Shown here piece after piece: positions 1 to 5,763 of a stretch of 5,775 nt of DNA (the first letter of the stretch is position 1; each line of letters starts with the position of its first letter). Where the stretch lies: positions 1 through 5,775 of the forward strand of contig JAVKLI010000025.1 of assembly GCA_031539425.1 (NCBI GenBank). The letters run 5' to 3'. The notes under the pieces are model-generated. The model made no database searches. It worked only from the letters and a program-made list of their open reading frames with translations, and was not told where the DNA came from. Origin of the DNA: UBA4416 sp031539425 (GTDB taxonomy: Bacteria > Bacteroidota > Bacteroidia > B-17B0 > Aurantibacillaceae). The position numbers were made by a program, and so were the translations under genes.

Positions 1-150
1 ACAACATCAATCAAACTAAATTAGACTTATTTGATACATAGGGGGGCTTCGCTTTCAGAAATTTAAATACTATTCAATAAAATCAACTTTCTTAAAGAGA
101 TAAAGTGCTAATTCGTATTTTTATCGGACAACAATGATTTAATTAGTAAA
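1..150. other. Leader region upstream of bioD
   Basis: This stretch has no complete gene. A + strand frame at 3-41 reads NINQTKLDLFDT and then stops at TAG. It could be the tail of a gene lying left of the window, but 12 codons are too few to judge. A G6 run sits at 41-46. I find no convincing Bacteroidota promoter: the nearest resemblance is TATTTTTA at 116-123, which misses the final G of TAnnTTTG and has no well-placed TTG. There is no clear terminator. Confidence 0.3.
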
Positions 151-792
151 ATGCATAAGAATAGTCTCAAATATAATTCCTATTTTGTAACAGGTATAGG
201 TACCAATGTAGGAAAAACTATCGTGTCTACAATACTTACAGAGGCTTCATCGTTTGATTATTGGAAACCAATTCAATGTGGTATCTTACCTCAAACAGAT
301 TCAGCCTTTGTAAAATCCTTAATATCAAATACAACTACAAAAATTTTACCCGAACATATCGTTTTAAATGCACCCCAATCGCCACACTATGCAGCGCAAT
401 TAGAAAATAAAATGATATTATTAAAAGATGTTGAAATACCACACACCGCTCAAAATAACCTTATTATTGAAGGTGCTGGAGGGTTGTTAGTACCATTAAA
501 TCAAAATCAAGAATATGTAATTGATATAGCAAAAAAAAATAATTCAAAAATTGTATTAGTAATAAACTCTTATTTAGGATGTATAAATCACACATTGTTA
601 AGTCTTAATTATATAAAACAACATAATTTGCAATTACACACAGTTGTATTTAATGGCGAAGTAGTTAAAGAACTAGAAAAAGTAATTTTAAATGAAATAG
701 CACAACCAATTAATATATTAAAAGTGGCGCAACTAAAAATAATAAATCAAAAAACAATAAAAGAGGTAGCAAGTAATATACAATGGCTTTAA
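151..792 (+). CDS. bioD: Dethiobiotin synthetase BioD
   Basis: BioD is the cytoplasmic ATP-dependent enzyme that closes the ureido ring of dethiobiotin from 7,8-diaminopelargonate and CO2, the penultimate step of biotin synthesis. The 213-residue product is slightly shorter than the E. coli enzyme (about 225). It shows the family motifs in order: the P-loop GIGTNVGKT at residues 15-23, KPIQCG at 39-44, SPHYAA at 77-82, EGAGG at 107-111 and LGCINHT at 142-148. The KPIQCG Cys43 sits where E. coli BioD has Ser41. The ATG at 151 is the only sensible start, because an in-frame TAA lies at 109-111 with no other ATG between. No Shine-Dalgarno site is seen. The stop overlaps that of the convergent thyA. 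No other bio gene is visible, so its operon, if any, lies to the left. An A9 run occurs at 531-539 in frame. Confidence 0.95.
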   Translation: MHKNSLKYNSYFVTGIGTNVGKTIVSTILTEASSFDYWKPIQCGILPQTDSAFVKSLISNTTTKILPEHIVLNAPQSPHYAAQLENKMILLKDVEIPHTAQNNLIIEGAGGLLVPLNQNQEYVIDIAKKNNSKIVLVINSYLGCINHTLLSLNYIKQHNLQLHTVVFNGEVVKELEKVILNEIAQPINILKVAQLKIINQKTIKEVASNIQWL

Positions 793-1583
793 ACCGCTAC
801 TGCTGCTTTTATATGAGGGTGAGTTTTGTAATTTAACAATGTAAAATCTTCATATCGAAAGTCAAATATATTTTTGACATTTTCATTTAAAATCATTTGA
901 GGTAATGGTTTACAATCTCTACTTAATTGTAAATTAGCTTGTTCTAAATGATTTAAATATAAATGCGCATCTCCTAACGTGTGAACAAAATCTCCTAATT
1001 TTAAACTACAAACTTGAGCTACCATCATCGTTAATAATGCATACGATGCAATATTAAACGGAACCCCTAAAAATACATCTGCACTACGCTGATATAATTG
1101 ACAGCTAAGTTGATTGTTTGCTACATAAAACTGAAAAAATGCATGGCATGGTGGTAATTTCATTTTATCAATATCTGCTACATTCCATGCACTAACAAGC
1201 AACCTACGCGAATTAGGATTGTTTTTTATCATGTCTATTAATTGCGTAATTTGATCTATATGCCCCCCATCTGGAGTTGGCCAACTACGCCATTGATAGC
1301 CATACACTGGGCCTAAATTACCATCATTATCAGCCCATTCATCCCATATCCCTACCCCATTATTTTTTAAATATTGAATATTTGTACTGCCCTGCAAAAA
1401 CCAAAGTAATTCATGTATAATTGATTTTGTATGACATTTTTTAGTGGTTACTAATGGAAAACCATCATTTAAATTAAATCGCATTTGGTACCCAAACACA
1501 CTTTTAGTACCAGTTCCCGTTCTATCAGATTTCTCAACCCCACTCTCTAAAATGTGTTGTAGTAAATGATGGTATTGTATCAT
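789..1583 (-). CDS. thyA: Thymidylate synthase ThyA
   Basis: ThyA methylates dUMP to dTMP using 5,10-methylene-tetrahydrofolate, giving dihydrofolate, in the cytoplasm. At 264 residues it matches the length of E. coli ThyA and aligns with it essentially without gaps. Visible landmarks in E. coli numbering are Arg21 in DRTGTGT, Glu58, Trp80, the Arg126-Arg127 pair, catalytic Cys146 in LPPCHAFFQFYV, Arg166-Ser167 in YQRS, Asp169, Asn177 in PFNIASY, and His207 and Tyr209 in DAHLY. All expected active-site residues are present, so the enzyme should be active. The usual folate partner gene folA is not in the window: downstream is the convergent bioD, and upstream is an unrelated secreted-protein gene ended by a terminator. 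No TAnnTTTG promoter is apparent in the 81-base gap before the start; a TATAAT-like string at 1599-1604 is the only candidate. Confidence 0.98.
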   Translation of the reverse strand: MIQYHHLLQHILESGVEKSDRTGTGTKSVFGYQMRFNLNDGFPLVTTKKCHTKSIIHELLWFLQGSTNIQYLKNNGVGIWDEWADNDGNLGPVYGYQWRSWPTPDGGHIDQITQLIDMIKNNPNSRRLLVSAWNVADIDKMKLPPCHAFFQFYVANNQLSCQLYQRSADVFLGVPFNIASYALLTMMVAQVCSLKLGDFVHTLGDAHLYLNHLEQANLQLSRDCKPLPQMILNENVKNIFDFRYEDFTLLNYKTHPHIKAAVAV

Positions 1584-1603
1584 AAAAAATGACTAAGAAT
1601 TAT

Positions 1604-1639
1604 AAAAAACAAAAGTCGTACATTTTTGTACGACTTTTG
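1604..1639 (-). terminator. Rho-independent terminator of the T9SS cargo gene
   Basis: A perfect 13-bp stem is formed by 1610-1622 and 1627-1639, with the four-base loop at 1623-1626. On the - strand it is followed at once by six U residues (1609-1604). It starts 26 bases after the stop codon of the 680-residue secreted-protein gene and before the start of thyA. It therefore separates these two same-strand genes, although read-through into thyA cannot be excluded. On the + strand no U-tract follows the stem, so it should work in one direction only. Confidence 0.88.
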
Positions 1640-1664
1640 AAAAATTTAATAGAATATTTTCAAT

Positions 1665-3707
1665 TTATTCTAATATTAGCCTTTTGGTAGCTGGCGATAA
1701 ACCTGGCACTTTAATTTGATAAAAATACAAGCCTTTAGGTAATTTAGTTAAATCTAAAGGAATATTCATGGTACCAGCAATACCATCTAAATTTTGATCG
1801 TAATAAATTGAGCCAACACTATTAAATATTAACAATTCCATTTTAGCATTTTCTTTTAAAGTTACTGAAATAAATCCTTTACCAGTTGTTGGATTTGGAT
1901 AAAATAACATATTAGCAACTATCTCATTCATTTCTTTTAAACCTATTTCTTTCGGAACACAAGGGGTATTTGGTGTTAAAGTAAAATCTTGTACACGCAC
2001 AATTGCATCATCAATATACATAGTACTTACAGCATCATCACCACTCATTAACCCATCATCACTTTTTGTAAATGCCATTGGTATTAAAAAATCCGAAGTA
2101 GCTGGTCTGCTTTGAACTATTGGTGAGGCATAAAACCAATAAGCTTTTCTAAATGCATCTTTTGAGCCATCTGTAGGGCAGTATCGGCAAGTCATTTTAT
2201 CTGCATCTAAACTATAGGCTTTTACAAATATATTAGGCAATGTACTAACATGATCTGCAACTCTATTAGAATCACTATCTGCCCAACTATAAAAAATATA
2301 CTTTCCATCTTGAGTTTTAGAAATTTGCATTCTTGCATCATAATCTAATTTACTTGGAGTTGGATTTGCCGTTGACCAATCTGAAGTAGTAGAAGTTGGA
2401 CCAGAACAATTTAAGGAATCTATCATGTACGCAGACCAACCAGCAGGAGACATATATAAATCAATCATATAATTCCAAACGCTCCCATAGTTTGGAACAG
2501 GGGTGTAAGCTAATGAATCCGGATGATCAGATGAAGCAGATGTAAAATTTAAAAATAAGTGTAATTTATTGTTCGCATCTACAATTGCCCCCCCCCCTTC
2601 AGATGGAGTAATAAATGGTTTAGCTAATTGTGGATTTGTTCTTAAAGACATTAGTCGAGAATTTATTTGTGGCACATTAGTAAAATTAAACGCTGGCATA
2701 TACTGACTCCATGAAGTGCCAGAATTAGTAGTTGCATACACAATTGGTAAAAATGAATTTAAAGGAGTGCCCACTTGAGCCGTTGCTTCTACACCATAAA
2801 AAATAATATACCCAATTCTACCATCTCTACTCCAAGCCATATTTGCAGATGAATAACCATTAATTGTACCATCAGATTTTAATTTAAAGTTAGGTTTTAT
2901 TGAATCTACTGTCCAAGAAAAAGTACCAGCATTAAATACCCCTTTATTTATAGCTTGTCCTCTATATTTTTGAGCTAAAACGGTTGCACCATTAACATCT
3001 CCATATAATGTGCCTAATGCTCTATAAACACCATCGGAAGTAACCACAGGATCTACTCTACAAAAATCTTGCTTTTTTTGTCCGGCTAATAACGCATTGT
3101 TATCTGAAAATATAACGCTTGTGTTTGTATTTGTTCCAGGTGTAGTTAATTGTTTAGAAGCGTAATAATTTCCTTGCCAATTTGAACCTGGATGCCATGG
3201 CCCTGTAGATACAACATGGGCTTGAGTAGGATTGGTATTTCCTGCTGGGTTATAAATTGCAGCACAAGGATATCGGTTAAATTTAGTTGTATTAAATGAA
3301 ACTATTGTAGAATCCCAATTTTGGCCATTATTAGTAGTCCAAGCAAACGCAACAGCTCCAGAATTCCATGATGGAATGCTCCAAGTGTTATTTTGTCTAA
3401 ATATAAATCCTACCATATTCAAGTCAGGGTTAAATTGCATAGCACGAGTATTTACAGTTAAATAACTAAATACATTAGAGCTTTTAGCTATTATTTTATA
3501 AGGCGATGCTGCTGTTTTATTTTGAACGTTATAATTAGCACTATTTATTGTTGATGCTTGTTTTTGAATTTCCATGTATCTAGCTTGTTTGTCAATATTT
3601 AATTGACATTTACTATTATTAAGAACTCTATACTGATTTTGTGCTTGTAATGTATAGGAACAAATCAAAACGGTATAACTTAGGGTAATAATTTTTCTAA
3701 TTAGCAT
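1665..3707 (-). CDS. Secreted T9SS cargo protein with Asp-box-like motifs and C-terminal sorting domain
   Basis: The 680-residue protein starts with a signal peptide (MLIRKIITLSYTVLICSYTLQA, likely cut after Ala22), so it crosses the inner membrane by Sec. Residues about 602-680 form a type A T9SS C-terminal domain: YPNPTTGKG at the beginning, a beta-rich middle, then LPKGLYFYQIK and a terminal KRLILE. This predicts export through SprA with PorV and removal of the domain on attachment or release. The middle carries sialidase-type Asp-box-like motifs (TTNNGQNW at 124-131, TTNSGTSW at 326-333, with SRDGRIGY at 293-300), suggesting a beta-propeller fold. I do not recognise a specific enzyme family and assign no activity. 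The reading frame crosses a G10 tract coding for Gly371-373. The start has no Shine-Dalgarno site. A strong terminator follows the stop. Confidence 0.9.
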   Translation of the reverse strand: MLIRKIITLSYTVLICSYTLQAQNQYRVLNNSKCQLNIDKQARYMEIQKQASTINSANYNVQNKTAASPYKIIAKSSNVFSYLTVNTRAMQFNPDLNMVGFIFRQNNTWSIPSWNSGAVAFAWTTNNGQNWDSTIVSFNTTKFNRYPCAAIYNPAGNTNPTQAHVVSTGPWHPGSNWQGNYYASKQLTTPGTNTNTSVIFSDNNALLAGQKKQDFCRVDPVVTSDGVYRALGTLYGDVNGATVLAQKYRGQAINKGVFNAGTFSWTVDSIKPNFKLKSDGTINGYSSANMAWSRDGRIGYIIFYGVEATAQVGTPLNSFLPIVYATTNSGTSWSQYMPAFNFTNVPQINSRLMSLRTNPQLAKPFITPSEGGGAIVDANNKLHLFLNFTSASSDHPDSLAYTPVPNYGSVWNYMIDLYMSPAGWSAYMIDSLNCSGPTSTTSDWSTANPTPSKLDYDARMQISKTQDGKYIFYSWADSDSNRVADHVSTLPNIFVKAYSLDADKMTCRYCPTDGSKDAFRKAYWFYASPIVQSRPATSDFLIPMAFTKSDDGLMSGDDAVSTMYIDDAIVRVQDFTLTPNTPCVPKEIGLKEMNEIVANMLFYPNPTTGKGFISVTLKENAKMELLIFNSVGSIYYDQNLDGIAGTMNIPLDLTKLPKGLYFYQIKVPGLSPATKRLILE
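2588..2597 (-). repeat. G10 homopolymer within the T9SS cargo gene
   Basis: The coding strand has ten consecutive G residues (C10 on the + strand), read GAA-GGG-GGG-GGG-GCA for Glu370 to Ala374. Three GGG glycine codons in a row stand out in such AT-rich coding DNA. The tract is in frame here, so the gene is in the ON state. Gain or loss of one G would shift the frame a little past mid-gene and remove the sorting domain. Confidence 0.9.
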
Positions 3708-3775
3708 AGTATTTAGTATTTAAGGTTAAACTTTTTTATATTGATTGCAAGATACAATAAAAGTTAAAACAAATT

Positions 3776-3800
3776 AAAAAAAAAAATAAATTATTATTTA
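3776..3800 (-). terminator. Possible weak terminator after tRNA-Cys
   Basis: Just downstream of the tRNA on the - strand is a small all-AT hairpin (5-bp stem 3787-3791 with 3796-3800, loop 3792-3795) followed by eleven U residues (3786-3776). The stem is weak, so the U-tract together with the tRNA fold may do most of the work. It lies 69 bases before the cargo-gene start. Confidence 0.35.
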
Positions 3801-3804
3801 AAAA

Positions 3805-3878
3805 TGGAGGTCCCGAGCGGGTTCGAACCGCTGTAGCAGCTTTTGCAGAGCTGAGCCTAACCACTCGGCCACAGGACC
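3805..3878 (-). tRNA. tRNA-Cys (anticodon GCA)
   Basis: The - strand folds into a full cloverleaf. The acceptor stem pairs GGTCCTG (3878-3872) with CGGGACC (3815-3809) with one G-U pair. The anticodon stem is CAGCT/AGCTG around the loop CTGCAAA (3848-3842), giving anticodon GCA at 3846-3844. The T arm is AGCGG-TTCGAAC-CCGCT. The discriminator is U (3808), as expected for tRNA-Cys, and the 3' CCA is encoded (3807-3805). It lies 64 bases downstream of the porV stop on the same strand, so it may be processed from a porV transcript or have its own promoter. Confidence 0.97.
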
Positions 3879-3892
3879 CATTAAATTTTACG

Positions 3893-3925
3893 CATAAATA
3901 CCTTTAATTGAGTCTTTGTATTCAA
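3893..3925 (-). promoter_or_regulatory. Candidate tRNA-Cys promoter
   Basis: Between porV and the tRNA, the - strand has TATTTATG (3900-3893), one mismatch from the Bacteroidota -7 box TAnnTTTG. A TTG (3925-3923) lies 22 bases upstream of it. Initiation a few bases downstream would give a leader of under ten bases before the tRNA. The TTG falls in the first arm of an 8-bp AT-rich inverted repeat on the - strand (3922-3929 with 3904-3911), which lacks a U-tract and so is not a clear porV terminator. The match is imperfect in AT-rich DNA, so this call is tentative. Confidence 0.33.
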
Positions 3926-3942
3926 TTAATTAAAAAAGAAAT

Positions 3943-5307
3943 TTACTTTTTAACTTTTTTAGGTTTAGTATCTTTAGATTTAGTAGGTTTAGTATCTTTA
4001 GATTTTACAGCTTTAGTATCTTTAGATTTAGTAGATTTACCTCCTTTAGATGCTGCTGGAGCACTAGAAGTCATAGGTGTATTTACGTAATTGCCAGTTA
4101 TATTATACGTAAGAGATAAACGTAGTGTGTTTTGTAAAGGATTACTATTACTAGACACAGGGATTAAATATGAAAAGTCAAAACTAAATTCATCATATCT
4201 TATCCCAAAACCAGTTGTAAAATATTTCCTTCCTCCTTTTGTTTCAGACTCACCAAAATAACCTGCCCGTAAAGCTAATATTTTTGGGGCGCCATACCAG
4301 TACTCAAATCCAAAGCTAGTAGTAAATTCATTAATTTTTTCAGATACACCTCCAGGTGCATCAAAAAGAGAACTCACCATACCAGAAAATGGATCTAAAG
4401 TGTTAACATTTACACCTTTGTGTTGCAATATTGAATCTTTACCATTAGAATCTTTTATATAGATATCAGGGTTTGGAGTTGGCACCAATAACTTGTTAAC
4501 GTCTAAATAAAAGCCAACAGAGTTGTATTTATCAATCCCTAACTTAAATCCAGTGCCTATACGTAAATTTGATGCTATAAACCTAGCAATTACTGTTGAA
4601 GAATTAAAATATTGCATTTTAGTTCCCAAGTTGTTTATTGAAGCTCCAGCTGTAAAAATAGCAGGTTTAGAGCCCATTGAAAACTCTTTAGATCTATAAT
4701 AAGCCCCTAAGCTCATTGCAAATGATTGCCCAGCCTGTGGGGCCATGCCTCCAACTTTAATTGATGGGTCAGCTAATGAAGAATGAATATAAGAACCAGT
4801 AACGCCTAGCGACCAATTATCCGTTAATTTTTGGGCAAATGAAACATCTAATGCTAACTCATAAGGATTAATTGTATTTAATATATCAACACTATTACCA
4901 GTTGGATTAAACTCTTTAAATATTATTTTTCCTAAAGAAAAGTATCTAAGTGATAATGCAACAACTTGAGTGGGTTTTATTCTATAGTAACCTGAAAGAT
5001 AGTTTAAGTTTACATCTGTTGAGATTTGTCTCAACACAGGTGTAACATTAAAACCAACAGCACCTTTTTTTTCAGAAAAAACAAATTTAGCAACATTCCA
5101 ATGCGCAGAGTTAACATCAGCATCAGTGGCAGCACCAACATCACCCATGGCTCCTTGCGCAGCATCTGGCGAAATTAACAAAAACGGAACATGTGTTGTG
5201 ATAGCGTTTCTATTACCACTTAAGTTCGAAATAGACGGCTGATTTTGCGAATATCCTTTAAGTACAATAATTAAAGCGATGAAAGATAGGATTCTTTTAT
5301 AAAGCAT
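3943..5307 (-). CDS. porV: T9SS outer-membrane protein PorV (LptO)
   Basis: PorV is a FadL-like outer-membrane beta-barrel of the type IX secretion system. It binds the SprA translocon, captures the C-terminal domain of emerging cargo and, in Porphyromonas gingivalis, shuttles it to the PorU sortase complex. The 454-residue protein has a signal peptide (residues 1 to about 20, ending KGYS before QNQ) and the PorV signature near the N-terminus: PFLLISPDAAQGAMGDVGAAT (41-61), DVNSAHWNVAKF (64-75), LSGYYRI (104-110) and LRYFSLGKI (120-128). Alternating barrel-like strands follow to about residue 405. The last 40 or so residues are an odd basic tail with three octapeptide repeats. The ATG at 5307 directly precedes the signal peptide and lies about 30 bases after a TAnnTTTG box. 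porU, often the upstream partner, is absent from the 468 bases upstream. Confidence 0.93.
   Translation of the reverse strand: MLYKRILSFIALIIVLKGYSQNQPSISNLSGNRNAITTHVPFLLISPDAAQGAMGDVGAATDADVNSAHWNVAKFVFSEKKGAVGFNVTPVLRQISTDVNLNYLSGYYRIKPTQVVALSLRYFSLGKIIFKEFNPTGNSVDILNTINPYELALDVSFAQKLTDNWSLGVTGSYIHSSLADPSIKVGGMAPQAGQSFAMSLGAYYRSKEFSMGSKPAIFTAGASINNLGTKMQYFNSSTVIARFIASNLRIGTGFKLGIDKYNSVGFYLDVNKLLVPTPNPDIYIKDSNGKDSILQHKGVNVNTLDPFSGMVSSLFDAPGGVSEKINEFTTSFGFEYWYGAPKILALRAGYFGESETKGGRKYFTTGFGIRYDEFSFDFSYLIPVSSNSNPLQNTLRLSLTYNITGNYVNTPMTSSAPAASKGGKSTKSKDTKAVKSKDTKPTKSKDTKPKKVKK
3961..4032 (-). repeat. Three tandem 24-bp repeats coding the PorV lysine-rich tail
   Basis: Three consecutive 24-base units share an identical 18-base core and differ at only a few positions. 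They encode the octapeptides TKSKDTKA (426-433), VKSKDTKP (434-441) and TKSKDTKP (442-449), followed by KKVKK and the stop. Since 24 is a multiple of three, copy-number change would lengthen or shorten the tail without a frameshift. The tail follows a short Ala/Ser/Gly linker (about 415-423) after the last barrel strand and should face the periplasm. Confidence 0.92.
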
Positions 5308-5335
5308 AAAGTGTATTTTTACAATTTTAAGTTCA

Positions 5336-5343
5336 CAAATATA
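5336..5343 (-). promoter_or_regulatory. porV: porV promoter -7 box (TATATTTG)
   Basis: On the - strand, TATATTTG is an exact match to the Bacteroidota -7 consensus TAnnTTTG and ends 28 bases before the porV ATG, implying a leader of roughly 20 bases. No clear -33 TTG is seen at the usual spacing, so recognition may rest on the -7 box and the A/T-rich upstream DNA. Confidence 0.65.
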
Positions 5344-5429
5344 CCAAAAATTCTTACATTGATGTTTTTTTTTATTTACAAAAAAACATGAAGAAAAGAG
5401 CTGCTTTACTTTTAAAAATCATAAATTGT

Positions 5430-5451
5430 AAGTTTATTAACAAATAAACTT
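5430..5451. repeat. Short AT-rich inverted repeat
   Basis: A 9-bp perfect stem (5430-5438 with 5443-5451) encloses the loop AACA at 5439-5442. No U-tract immediately follows on either strand, so it is not a standard terminator. It lies about 90 bases upstream of the porV -7 box. Confidence 0.5.
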
Positions 5452-5519
5452 TAATAACTTTTTAGTGCAAAAACTTAAAAAAAACAAAAAAGAATTTCAA
5501 AGTATTAAAATCTTCATAA

Positions 5520-5554
5520 TAGATTAACTACTTTATAAAAACATATTTAATCTA
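5520..5554. repeat. Inverted repeat TAGATTAA / TTAATCTA
   Basis: Two 8-base arms (5520-5527 and 5547-5554) form a perfect inverted repeat around a 19-base spacer. The spacing would suit a dimeric regulator site as well as an RNA hairpin. In DNA this AT-rich, chance is a serious alternative. Confidence 0.35.
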
Positions 5555-5631
5555 GAGAGAATAAATATTTAGATACTTTTTAACCTTACTTTAAGTTTAG
5601 GCTGCAAATAAAAATTACAATTACCATAAGG

Positions 5632-5698
5632 TGGGTTCTAAAAATTAGTTTTTAGAGGTTTGAATAAAAATCGTAGAACCCATTAAAACGATTTTTAT
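5632..5698 (-). other. Interleaved inverted repeats: candidate pseudoknotted RNA element
   Basis: Two perfect inverted repeats interlock. The arms TGGGTTCTA (5632-5640) and TAGAACCCA (5674-5682) pair over 9 bp. The 11-base arms at 5664-5674 and 5688-5698 (core ATAAAAATCG/CGATTTTTAT) also pair. In order the arms run A-B-A'-B', the topology of an H-type pseudoknot, with one base at the B/A' junction shared. A third hairpin (5637-5644 with 5649-5656, 8 bp) overlaps arm A and would compete with it. A TAnnTTTG box at 5718-5711 on the - strand would start a transcript a few bases before the first stem. I do not recognise a known RNA family. It could also be a protein-binding or recombination site. 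Confidence 0.4.
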
Positions 5699-5710
5699 AA
5701 TCTGTACCAT

Positions 5711-5737
5711 CAAAAGTACAATATTTTTCCTTTACAA
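5711..5737 (-). promoter_or_regulatory. Candidate promoter reading into the interleaved repeats
   Basis: The - strand has TACTTTTG (5718-5711), an exact TAnnTTTG match. A TTG (5737-5735) lies 16 bases upstream, slightly closer than the usual spacing of about 17-23. Initiation near 5704 would place the first stem of the 5632-5698 element almost at the RNA 5' end. No coding region begins shortly downstream, which would fit a small RNA or a long porV leader. Confidence 0.45.
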
Positions 5738-5744
5738 CATCATA

Positions 5745-5763
5745 ATCTATCTATCTATCTATC
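5745..5763. repeat. ATCT tetranucleotide microsatellite (4.75 copies)
   Basis: Four complete ATCT units and a final ATC lie in perfect tandem. On the - strand (GATA units) every frame cycles through TAG, so the repeat does not fit inside a gene on that strand. It sits just upstream of the candidate promoter at 5711-5737, where length changes could alter spacing. Confidence 0.85.

Noticed and set aside
531..539. A9 run in bioD considered as a phase-variation tract
   Set aside because: AAA-AAA-AAT lysine/asparagine codons are common in AT-rich genes, and bioD is a housekeeping gene with no reason for switching.
3747..3773. TATCTTGC with TTTG upstream considered as the cargo-gene promoter
   Set aside because: The box deviates from TAnnTTTG and the 15-base spacing is too short for the usual -33/-7 arrangement.
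3904..3929. 8-bp inverted repeat after porV considered as its terminator
   Set aside because: The stem is nearly all AT with a 10-base loop, and no U-tract follows on the - strand.
3908..4090. 60-codon + strand open frame with Leu/Val/Ser repeats
   Set aside because: It lies mostly opposite the porV 3' end and its repeats are simply the complement of the KSKDTK-coding 24-bp units. It is a shadow.
5388..5447. 19-codon + strand frame beginning MKKRAALLLK, like the start of a signal peptide
   Set aside because: It stops at once after 19 codons, overlaps an inverted repeat and has no supporting promoter or continuation.
5630..5700. Resemblance of the - strand to a preQ1-I riboswitch (GGGTTCTA, CCTCT and AAAAACTAA)
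   Set aside because: The loop length and stem do not fit the compact preQ1-I fold, and the downstream gene is porV, not a queuosine gene.
5653..5751. - strand open stretch reading DYDVVKEKYCTFDGTDYKNRFNGF and ending at TAA, possible 3' end of a gene
   Set aside because: It has no start codon, a TAG in the GATA repeat just upstream, and it overlaps the inverted repeats. Chance opening in AT-rich DNA is more likely.
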